This document shows positions 21,801 to 33,800 of a DNA stretch of 64,000 nt, in pieces. This DNA is from Cervus elaphus (lineage: Eukaryota > Chordata > Mammalia > Artiodactyla > Cervidae): assembly GCF_910594005.1 (NCBI RefSeq), contig NC_057818.1, forward strand, positions 53,394,001 to 53,458,000. The letters are read 5' to 3'. The stretch's first letter is position 1, and each line of letters opens with the position of its first letter. The notes under the pieces were generated by a model, which saw only the letters and a list, made by a program, of their open reading frames with translations, did no database searches and was not told where the DNA came from. Both the position numbers and the translations under genes were made by a program.

Positions 21801-24800
21801 ATTAGCAAATAGACTCTGACATATCAATTAAAGAAAGCTGTGTGGTGACAAAGCTGGGTTTATCTGAGGAATGCACAGTTCTTTTCAAATTGACAATTTA
21901 TTCATGTACTTTGCCACATTCACAGATTCAAGGACAGAAACCATATGATCATCTCAATACTGGCATAAAAAGTGCCTGTCGAGATTAAAAACCCATTTGT
22001 GAAAATATAAAGGAAGCTTAGGAACCCTCTTCCCCCACAAAAAGTGCATTATTCCCCTCACGTGAGTTTTGAACATGACTCCAGGGGTTTCTTAGGGAAC
22101 AGAACCTCCCAGGGGAAGAGTTCTGTAATCCAGTGGATCTGGGGTGACTGGAGGTAACCCCAAAACTCTTTGAGAAAACTGAAGACCTAAGCTGGATTAA
22201 GACTTTTGAAGTGCTGTACCCTAATGTGTAATTCAAAATAAAAACTTAGCTAAACAGCAAGATAAGTATAAAGAGGCTTCAATAACATTTTGATTTTTCC
22301 CCAGTAATGACTATCCCAAAGCTTTTTCAAAACTAGCTATAGATTTTAAGTGTGTAAAAGGTTGACTCTGTCAAGCTGCACAAGTTCAAACCCCAGCCCA
22401 CAAACTTCCCAGCCATATAACCTTGGCCATGTTGTGGAACAGCTCTGTGCCTCAGTTTCCCCATTTGTGAAAATGAGGATAACCTCACAGGGTTGTTGGG
22501 AGGATTCAGAGAGTTCTCACTTAGGGGCTTTCCTGGTGGTCCAGTGGTTGACTCTGCTTCCAATGCAAAGGGTGCAGGTTGACTCCCTGGTTGGGGGACT
22601 AAGATCCCACATACCAGGTGGCCAAAAAGAAGAATTGTCATTTGTAAAGCACAGAGCCCAGGGCCTGGCTTTTGTGACTACGTGGTGCATGTGAGCTCTG
22701 GTTATTATTTCTTGTTCCACCGTGTGAATGGTCTGAGATGCCCTCCCAAAGGGCCCCCCTCAGGGTCTCGGTCACCCTCACTCTGGACAGGCCCCTGGAG
22801 CAGCCCCAACCAGACCCCATGATGGAATAGGGGATATTTCCCTGGACATGGTGAGAACAGCATATGCAAAGGCCTTGAGGTTCCAATCCCCATCCACTAA
22901 GAATGGCCCGGGTTGAGGGCTGTTTCTGAAAGGGGACAAAGGAAGGACACACTAGGGTGTCTGGATGAGGGAACCTTTCCCAGCTCGAGGGCCTGTGATA
23001 CCTTGACCTTTCCCCCTTTCTTCCATCTCCAGGTCGCCATCAAGATCATCGACAAAACCCAGCTGAACCCCAGCAGCCTGCAAAAGGTGAGACCCAGGGA
23101 GTGGGAGCAAGGCGGGGGAAAGGTTGGGGAGGGGGTCCTTGAAACACCCCATCCTCATCTTTCTCTTTTTTCCTTTCTTCCAGCTGTTCCGAGAAGTCCG
23201 TATCATGAAGGGCCTAAACCACCCCAACATCGGTGAGGAGAAGGGAGTGGGTTCAGTGGATATCAACCAGGGCACTTGGGAAAAGAGAATCAGGGGGAAG
23301 AGAGAACTGCCTGTTATAGTAATTAGAAAGACCTGTTTTCTCATAGCAATATCCCTGCTTCCTGGCTGTGTGACCTTGGGTGAGTCACTCAACCTCTCGG
23401 AGCCTCAGTGTCCTCCTCTGGAGTGGGGGGTGATAAGAGGGCTTATTACTTCAAGGTCACTGTGAGGACTGGATAAGATCGTGCATGCAGAACACTTAGT
23501 TCGGAGCTAAGCTGTGGGAGCCGCGCTGATTATTGTCATCAGCAACATCCATTGTCATTGTCATCATTAGTCAGAGCCGAGAGAGTGAGGTCTTTACCAG
23601 TGAAGCCGGATATGGCCTGGCCTGAATGTGGCCGCAACATTTATTTATCCGTCTGTTCATGTACTCAGTGAGTATTCCCTGAGTGGCTGCCCATGTGCCA
23701 GACTCTGGGGCCCAGCAGTGAAGACAACAAGCACATGTCCCCAGTCTCACAGAGCTGACATTCTTGTGAGGAAGTGGAGATAGTGGTCAAGTGGGGTCAG
23801 GGAGTTTGGAAAAATCTTGCCATCAGTAGGGAGCCATTGACTATTCTTGAGTAAGAGGCATCGTGGTCAGCACATGCGCAGTTACCAAGTATGGGTGGAA
23901 GGTGAGGGGTCTCTTCTCGCCTAACCCCTCTACCACCACCCCCCGGCCATTGCAGTGAAGCTCTTCGAAGTGATTGAGACGGAGAAGACACTGTACCTGG
24001 TGATGGAATATGCAAGTGCTGGTGAGGCCTCTCCCCTCCCTGCCCTGCTCTCTGCGCCACCCCCCCCGTCCCCCGCCTGACCCACTCGGCCTCTGCCCTG
24101 CAGGAGAAGTGTTTGACTACCTCGTGTCCCACGGCCGCATGAAGGAGAAGGAGGCTCGAGCCAAGTTCCGACAGGTCAGGGTCACGGCTGTGGGCGGGGC
24201 TGGGAGGGGCGCCCAGTCCCCAGGGACGAGGGTCTGATTGTGAGTCTGGGCTGTTGAAGGACCTGGGGGCGTGGCTTAAGTCGGGGTGGGGGTGAAGGTG
24301 GACAGTTAGGTGGCCATGGGCATGCAGAGACCCAGGTGTGAGGATATTCAGATGGAGGGGTGCAGCTGCCTAGCTGGGTGGGTGAGAGGACTAAGCATGG
24401 AGGTGCCCAGGTAGGCGAGTGTCCGGTGTGTGAGTGTGAAGGTGTGCCCAGTATATAGGAGTGTGCCTAAGAGGGCATGCAGGTACCAGGGTGCTGAGGT
24501 GTGTAAGTAAAAGAGTGTGGGTGTCCAGGTATATAGGTGTGTAGCTCTTTGGGTAAAAGTGCATATGGTAGCTGGGGTGTATGGGTGAGGGGACCCCAAG
24601 TGGGGGTATCTGAAGTTTGTGGTAAGAGGGCACAATATATATGGGTGCCCAGCTGCATGGTTTCAGCTGTGTGGCAGTGAGGATGCTCGGGTGTGTAAGG
24701 AGGTGCACGGGAGCCCAAGGCTGGGCATGTAGGTTGATGGGCCAGAGAGTATACGGCACGAGGATGTCCAGGTGGATAAGGAGGAGTGTGGACGTCCAGG

Positions 24801-27800
24801 TGCGTGGCAGTGAGGATGCTCAGGTATGTAAGAGGGTTTGGCGGGTGAAGAGAGCAAGCATGTTGATCCGGGACTGTCCGGCTGTTGGACGCAGCTATAC
24901 TGGTGCGCAGGGCTCAAGCCCTGGTGTGTTGGGGCTGCCTGTCTGAGTTTGGGTGTATGATGTTCTCGCGTGTGTTTCTCGACATGAAAGTCAGGAGGGG
25001 CCAGTCCTGTTGCCTTGGTGCTGACGTCCCTGCCAGGAGGGTGTCCCGGTGTCTAGTACGGGACGTGCAGGTGTCCGGGTGGAGGCGGTGTGGGTGCAGC
25101 TCCCTCTTCATTTCCTGCCGTGACTGAGTGGGGAGTGGGCAGAGTTAGCGCTCGGTGGGGACCCAGCATCACGGCCTGTGCTTGGGGAGGCCTGGAGTCC
25201 AGAGCTCGGTCGCAGGTGGGTTCGTGGGATCTCTGAGGGAGGCTGAGAGCCCTGGGGGCCACCAGTAACCAGGCTCCCCTCTTCTCCCCGCCCCTGCAGA
25301 TCGTGTCGGCTGTGCACTACTGTCACCAGAAAAACATCGTGCACCGGGACCTGAAGGTGAGCCCCCAGCTCAGCCCACAGGCGCCTGCATGTCCCCAGGC
25401 CCGCCGGGGCACCCCGTGCCCTCCACGTCTCCCTTCCTTCCCTCCTCGGGCTCCTCCCTCAGCGTCCAGAACCCCTTGACTTTTCCCCAGGCTTCTGTGG
25501 CAAAAAACAAGGCCAGCCGAAGCGGGGAGCAGGTGGGGGCGGGGACAGGAGGAGTGAACAAAGGGGAAAGAAGCAAAGTGTCCCCGAGCGGCCTTGGACA
25601 GCGACATGTGTCCGGGCAAGGTCGCTGGAGCGCAGCCAGGAAGGAACGTCACTCTCAGAGTCTCCGGAGACTTTAGAACATTCAGGAAGCCTCGAGAATT
25701 GAGATCTTAGAGCCCCAGAGTCCCACAGCCTCCAGGGTATCGTAGTCACAGGCATCTTTGAACTTGAGAGGGAGGGCGAGTGCCTGGCGGGGACCGGCGA
25801 CTCAGCAGGGCCTCCCCTGCTCCGCCCCAGCACCGGGCTGAGCTGTGTCCCAGGGCCCCCGCTCCACACCTCCCCGCCGAGAGAACCTCCTTTCTCAGCA
25901 ATGCTCGTCCCAGACCAGAGAAAGAAACGTGTGTCGGGTCCGAATCAGGTTGCCTGTTGTCATGATGGTGATTTCTTGAGCTCCCGCTGTGTCTCAGGCC
26001 CTGGGCTGAGTACTTAGAACTGCTTCTCACGGTTTCCACCGCAGAATCCTGGGTTTGTTTGAGTGGCTTCAGTTCCCAAGCCATTGTGGACAGGGACTTG
26101 GGTAAAGTGTAATAAAAATTAAAGGAAAAAGAGATGTATAAAGCACAAGCCCAAGGAACTTCCCTGGTGGTCCAGTGGTTAGAACTCCATGCTTCCACCG
26201 CAGGGAGCAGAGGTTCGATCCTTGGTCAGGGAACTAAGATCTCTGCATGCAACCCAGTGAGACCAAAAAAATAGAAGAAAAAATACAAGCCTGATTTTTA
26301 AGATGATTATTATTAGAGTAAAAAAAAAAAAACAACAGAAAATTCTGTCAAACTGCTGTAGAAGTTTGGAAACACTGCCTCTGTGCTGCTGAAATCCCCA
26401 CACAGCCCCCTGAGGCAGCTCCTCAGAGACTGGAGTTTGCCCTGCAGGGGTGTGAGTGAGCCATTGTGAACAGCCTGAAGGACGCGCGCCCCCTGGTGGA
26501 GGGTCCTGGAAGTGGCTAAAAGGGGACTCGGGGATCCGGTTAGTGCACCCAGGGGACCCACCAGGAGGAGCAACCCAGAAGTGAGGGTGGGGCTGAACTC
26601 TGGAGCCTCAGATGCCATGACGGGGAGTGTCACCCCTGAGCAAGATGGAGGTGCCCCTGGATTGAGGTTCGCTGTGTGTCTGTGTGGGTTCTGTCCCTTT
26701 GTTGGGTCAGAGGTGCTGAAGGGTGGTACCGAAATGTATCACCAGGAGGGAGGGGAACCAGGAGGAAGCCCCACACACTGGGTTGGGGAAGGGCGGAGGT
26801 TGGCAGCGTTCTGAAGGGTAGGTTTTTTGTGCATCGTTGTGTAGTTAGCACACCAGAAGAAGAGGGATGCTGGAGGCTCCTTCCACACTCGGGCTATGGA
26901 AATGGCAGGCCTCTTCTGGGTTCCAACTCTGCTACTTTCATGCTCTCAGGGAGGCATGAGGTAGCCCCACTGAGCCTCGGTTTCCTTGCCTATGAAATGG
27001 CAAATACACAAACACCTGCCACCAAAAATAGACAAAAACCTACACATAGCATATAAAGTATTTATTGAGTGCTGACTCTGTCCCATGTGCTGTGATGAGC
27101 ACTTTTCAGTGAACCCCAAAACCACCTGTGAGGCTGGTGCTATAATGACCTTCAGTTTGCACATCAGAAACCGAGGCACAAAGAGGGCTGGTAATCCACC
27201 CAAAGTCACACAACCAGTGAGTGGTAGAGCTGGGATTCAAAGCTAGGGTTCTTCTAGAACCTGTACTTTAGCCCCTCATTATGTAGCTACTTTTATAAAG
27301 GATAGTCTAAAAGCCCAGTGCATAGTAGGTGCATAATAAGTTTTGTATGCAATGATTTTCATTTTTATAAGTGTTGAGCAGCCCATCCTCCTTTTTTTTC
27401 TGCTGGATGAACTGAGACTCAGAGACAGGCAGGGGGTTTCTTGAGGACCTTCAGCCCTGCAGGCCACATGGGAGAATAAGAGCTAACATTATGTAGCACT
27501 TATTGTTATTAAGTCGCTCAGTCCTGTCTGACTCTTTGCGACCCCATGGACTGTGGCCCACCAGGCTCCTCTGTCCAGGGGGTTTCCCAGCCAGGAATGC
27601 TGTAGCGGGGTGCCATTTCCTTCTCCAGGGGATTTTCCCGGACCAGGGATGGAACCCACGTCTCCTGCATTGGCAGGTGGATTCTTTACTGCTGAGCACC
27701 AGGGAAGCCCATTACATAGCGCTTACTGGGCACGAACTATTGTCTGAGGCCTTTTGCACGGATTAAGTCACTTAGTTCTCACACATCCCTGTGAGGTCCT

Positions 27801-30800
27801 GATTATCCCTATCATATGGATGAGGAAACTAGGTCCAGAGAAGTAAAGTCACTGCCTGAGGTCACACAGGAAGAAGGGACAAGGCCGCGGCCGCTGCAGA
27901 CTGTCCGGCTCTGGTGCCGCGCACATCCGCCCTCTGCCCTCCTTGCTTGGCAGGCTGAGAACCTCCTGCTGGACGCCGAGGCCAACATCAAGATTGCCGA
28001 CTTTGGCTTCAGCAATGAGTTCACGCTGGGCTCGAAGCTGGACACGTTCTGTGGGAGCCCCCCATACGCTGCCCCGGAGCTGTTCCAGGGCAAGAAGTAC
28101 GACGGGCCGGAGGTGGACATCTGGAGCCTCGGTGTCATCCTGTACACGCTCGTCAGCGGCTCCCTGCCCTTCGACGGGCACAACCTCAAGGTGCTGGGCG
28201 GGGCTGGCCCAGGGGCTCTGACTCCCCTGGGGACGGGGTCTCCGGCCTACACAGCTTCCATCCCCCAGATCCCTCCTCTGCAGAGGCCTGGAGGGGTGGG
28301 GCCGAGTTCTCAAGGCAAGACGGGGGTCAGGCAGGACCGCGTCAGGGTTCAGGAGGGTGCTTGGCAGCTGGCAAGCTTGGATTCAAATCCTGCTCACTCA
28401 CCCATCCACTCAGTATATAGTTATTGTTTACCATCCACGAGTCGGGCTCTATTTTAAGTTTTGCAGACACAGGGTGAACAAAGGAGACGTGCTGCTCCCT
28501 GGGTGATCCCTGAAAACAGGCTGAGTGGGAGAAGCCAGTTACAAAAGGCCCCCCGTGGTAGATTCCATGCCTGTGAAGTGTCCAGAACAGGCAAATCACA
28601 GAGACTGAGAGCAGATCAGTGGTTGCCTAAGACGAGGGAGGCGGGGGGAGTTGGATGACAGGGTTTCTCCTGGGGGTAATGAAAATGTTCTAAAACGGAT
28701 TTGAGTGATGACTGCAACAGCTCAGTGAATGTACTGAAAAACCGTTGAATGGTGCACTTAAAAAAAAAATCCTTCTCATGCTGACATTCTTGCAACAGAG
28801 CCAGGCAGAAAATAAAATAATAAGCAAAATATATAGCACATTAGATGCTGGCCAGTTCTATGGAAGGGGGTGGGAAGTGTGGGGTGAGTTGTAGTGTTGG
28901 GTTGTTTCTTTTTTTTTTCCTCCCTTTGAATTTTTTATTCTGAAACATGCTGATCAACAGAGAAGTTGTCAGACTAGAACAGAGGACAGTGGTCCTTTTC
29001 GGGAGATGCGCTGATCGCCAGCCCGTGGCCACATGTGCTGCATGTTATGTGTCTGCGTACGCTCGTGCTGTCCCTGCCATCGCAGTTCCCGATGGAACAC
29101 ATGGGAGTCCGTTGTAGACACCACGTCCCTTCCCCCTCTGAAGGTTGCGTACAGCCGGGATCTCCTGAGATGGGGCATTTTCCGTCCACAATCACGCTCA
29201 GGAAATCCAGCGCTGATGCAGTCCCCAGCTCTAACCCACGGCCCGTGCTCAGGTTTCATCAGTCATCCCAAGAATATCCTCAGCAGCTACTTTTTTCTCC
29301 TGCCCCAGTGTCCCCTCGGGTGCCCTCACTGCATTCGGTTGTCCTGTCTCTCTAGTCTCCTTTCATCTGGAACAGCTCCTCAGCGGTTCTTTGTCTTCCG
29401 CGGCCGGCAGTGATGAGTTCAGGCCAGTCATCTTACAGAAAGAGCCTCCCTCGGTCTGGGCTGCCCTGTTTCCTCCTGATTGGATCCAGGTGGTGCATTT
29501 CGGGTGGGAATTCCAAAACTCGGGCAGGAATGCTCAGGCCTGCTCAAAGTGGCCGTGAGGAGCAGTCAGGGGATCGGGGAAGTCATTGCCAAGAACAGGC
29601 CAGCAGAGCCCTGAGTGATGAGTCGGAGGGGCCCCTTGTTGCCATGGCATCAGCCAATCAGCCAACCCCTTCGAGCCTCAGTCTCCCCCTCTGTTCAGTG
29701 AGGACCCTAAAGCACCAGCCTCATAGCAGCGGAGTGAGGACTTGATGAGATCAGATAACAATCTTTCTGAGCCTCAAGTGTGAAATCAGGAGATCTTCCC
29801 AAAGGGCCAGGCCAGCATCTCACCTGCCCCAGGCTCTTGTCACTTCCTGCTGTCCTGGTTTCCCCACCAGGCTCCCCAGGCCTTGCTGGGTGAAGGAAAC
29901 ATGTGGCTGGGAGCCATGTCTGCTCTGTCATTTCCTTGCTAAGTGACCTTGTACAAGTCTCTTTCTGAACCTCTCCTTGTGGGGACACTTACAGCCAGAC
30001 TGGGTGTGTGAGGCCCTTCACCAGGACTTGGCATCAGGCCAGAGTGTCACCCCTGGGAGCTGCCCTGGTGGAGGGGTCAGTGCCCCTTTGATTACTTCGC
30101 AGCATCACACGACAGAGGCAGTGTGGAGCGGTGGTCACACAGCACAGGCTCCAGGGCCCGACGGCCTGGCTTTGAACCCTTGCCCTGCCACTTTCTGGCT
30201 GCACAAACCCAGAGCAAGTGACTTAACCTCTCTGGGCCTCAGTCTCCTCTTCTGGAAAATGGGCGTCATGACCCTGCTCCATAGCATCCTTGTGAGCATA
30301 GATGTCATATGTGTGAAGCGCTTAGAACGCAGCTGGCTCATGATGAGGGCTCTGAAAGTGATACTTATCACTATGAAATATTCACGACCTTCCGGGCTGT
30401 GATAATGTGCAGTGTAGGAGGCTCCCCAGGCCCAGGCCTCATCCCGCCCTGTTAGGAGAAGGCACCCCGAGGAAACTCCCAGCCCAGGCCCTGGCACAGA
30501 GCTCCACCCAGAGACACCCCTTCCTCCCTTCACCTCCCACTCTATTTTCTCTCTCTCCCAGTTCTTTGTTCAGGATGGTAGGTGCTCCCCCAGGTCTGCC
30601 ATGCCATGGAGCATGGAATTTTTTTTTTTTTTTGTAGCCTTGGCAGGGCCCTCCTAAAAAGCCCTAAAAAAAAGTCAGCATGTAAATCAGAGTTCCTTCT
30701 TGGAGACTGCCAGGGCCTCATAGCTTTTTGGAAAGACAGGTGCAGGGGACGGGCAGGATGCCCCTCTCGTCCCCTTTTGTAGACCTAGTCTCTCCTTTTG

Positions 30801-33800
30801 TTTTTATTTCTGACTGTGCCAGGTCTTGGTTGTGGCACACGGGCTTCTCTTACTGCAGAGCAGACTACACACAGCGCGGGCTCAGCTGTGGCAGCACGCA
30901 GGCTTTCTAGTCGCGAAAACAAGTGGGCTTAGTTGCCCCGTGGCATATGGGATCTTAGTTTCCCAGACCAGGGATTAAACCTGCGTCTCCTGCATTGGAA
31001 AGCAGCTTCTTACCTGGAGAAGTTCCCTAAACCTAGTATTTAAAAAGCACTTGCTCTGGGCCTGACTCGTGCTAGGCATTCACTTCTCTAAACTCACTCC
31101 TACCCTGGCCTGGAAAGTGAGCGCTGTGGTCCCTGTTTATAGATATGAAAACTAAGGCCCCAGAGGCCAACTACTGGCCCACCTCCCCTCTTATCTGGCT
31201 CATAGAACTCACCCACTCTGTAAGATTTCCTCAGAGTGAAAAGTTATATTGCTTTTTTTTTTAAAAAAAAAAAAACACCTATTTGAAAACTGCTGCATCT
31301 GTAACAGTGTTCCCATGTTACAGATGGGAACCGAGATCGAGAGAAAGTGGTGGGGTTTTTCCCACCACCTCAGGGCTAGGAGTTAGAGGCCCTGTCACTT
31401 CTGTCGGGCGATTGAGAAAGAGGAAGAGAAAGTGTGTGTGTGTGTGTGTGTGTGTGATGGTTGGGGAGGTGGGGTGGACCCCTCCCCCAGTAACCCCATC
31501 CCCCCAGGAGCTGCGGGAGCGAGTCCTCAGAGGAAAGTACCGGGTCCCTTTCTACATGTCAACAGACTGTGAGAGCATCCTGCGGAGATTTTTGGTGCTG
31601 AACCCAGCTAAACGCTGTACTCTCGAGGTGCGCTCAGCCCACGGTCCCACACCCCTCCCACTGAAGCCCTGTTGCCTGACGCGGTTCCTCTCCTCTGTCT
31701 AATCCGCCCCTGGAAGGTGATGGGAGCCCAGGAAAAGGCTCCTAGACTCATCCTGATGCCACCGCCCCCCCCAACAGCCTCGCCCACTCCCCGACATGCC
31801 AGTAATTAGCTAATGAGCTCCTAGGATGATTACAGGGTGCTGGGGGCCCAGATGATGCGGAGGAGGAAGGGTGGCTTCGGCAGGCTCCAGATGGGGGCTG
31901 GGGGTTGGGAGAAGAGGTGCTAGCTCTCAGGATGGCCTCGATTCTGGGGTGTTGGGCCTTGGAGGTGGGGGGCAAGGCAGGGCAGGAGCCCCATTTGGGA
32001 GCTATGTTTATATCCCAGTGTCTTCTGACATCTCTCTCTTTCCCCTTCTGTGTCCTGCTTCCGAATCCCGCAGCAAATCATGAAAGACAAATGGATCAAC
32101 ATCGGCTATGAGGGTGAGGAGCTGAAGCCATACACAGAACCCGAGGAGGACTTCGGGGACACCAAGCGAATCGGTGAGGGTCAGGGGAAGCAGGGCCGGG
32201 GGCTGCAGAGCCCAGAGAGGGAACTTCCCAGCACCTACCCCTTTGGTTAGTCCGTCAGCGAACCTTGCAAGGCACCTGGGGAGAGCAGAGAAGCTTGGGC
32301 TCTGGTCCCTGCCCTGCTACTTTCTAGCTGTGTGACCCTGGGCCAGTGGCTTCCCTTCTCTGTGCTTCTGTTTCCTTGTCTATAAAATGAGATCATCATA
32401 GAATCTGTCCTGTAAGTTTGTTATGAATGTTAAATGAATGAATTTATATAAAGCACTTACATTAGGCATGTAACAAGTGCTTTGTGTCATAGTAGGCATG
32501 TAATAAGTACTGTTGTGTTAGCTTTGACTGTTAACCCACAAGAACTCACAGGTGACTTCCAGGAGAGTTTGGACAAAGCCATCAGTAATCTGCATGCTTG
32601 AGAAAAACTCCCACCTTGGCACTTGCCTCACTCACCACCCCTTCAGTCCCAATCCCTTCAGCCCAGAGCCCTCGAACACTTGACCCTAAAGCATTAGCCC
32701 TGGAAGAGCCCCTTAGGAACCATCTAGTAAACTCTCACCCTGCAGCTGATGAAATTGAAGCCACCATCAGATCTGGCTGTGTTAATCAGGACTTCACAGT
32801 TGCAAGTAACAGAAAACCCAAGCCATTCTGGCTTCAACCAGAAAATAATAATTGGTTGATCCATATGAAATCACCATTTTCATAGCTCAGAAAATAACAG
32901 TATGAGCAGTTTCATGTGGTTTAACCTAATAGTGATGTTATTTCATTCACATAACTGAAAAGGCCATGATATACCCGCCTTCAGGCACAGCTGGATCCAG
33001 GTGCTCAGAGACAGTTGTTAGGAATCTTCTCAGTGGTGACTTTTTTCCCAGGCAGCTCTCCCTGCAGGAGCAAACTGACAACAGCATATCCCAGTGGTCC
33101 GGACACCTCAGCAGGAGGAGAAGCCACGTTCCTAATGTTCCAATGGAAGCTGTAGGGTGGGACCCATTGGCTACCCCTGAAGCAGTCAGTTTGACCTTGG
33201 GGATGGACCACTCTTTTATTGGCCAGAAGTGGGTCATATGCCCACCCTGAGCCAATCAGTGTGGCCTTGGGGATGGAACACTCTGATTGGCCAGACCTGA
33301 GTAATATGCCTGCCCCTGGGGTTTGGAGCAGGCAGGAGTCAGCTGGGGGATCTGAGCAGGGAAGAAATATTCTTCCAAGGAAAACCAGGGTGCTGCTGGC
33401 AGAGGGGAAATGATTACTGGACAGACCAAAGTGCAGGCATTACTGTGTGACGCAGAAAAGAGTGAAAGGGAAGGGTCTGGGGAGACTGAACCTCCTCTCC
33501 ATCCCCCTCTCCCAGAGGTGATGGTGGGTATGGGCTACACGCGGGAAGAAATCAAAGAGGCCTTGACCAGCCAGAAGTACAACGAAGTGACCGCCACCTA
33601 CCTCCTGCTGGGCAGGAAGACTGAGGTCAGAAGGCGTCAGGGACATTCGGGATGCGCGATACCTGGGGTGGAGGGAGACCTCTGGGACAGAGGGGAAGGG
33701 GCTGAGGTTCCTCGTCTGTCATCTTCCTGCAGGAGGGTGGGGACCGGGGTGCCCCGGGGCTGGCCCTGGCACGGGTGCGGGCGCCCAGCGACACCACCAA

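Noticed and set aside
27816..28457. 213-codon frame extending beyond MARK4 exon 8 on both sides
   Set aside because: Splice sites at 27954 and 28190 and the continuous kinase sequence show the flanks are intron; kept only as a possible retention product.
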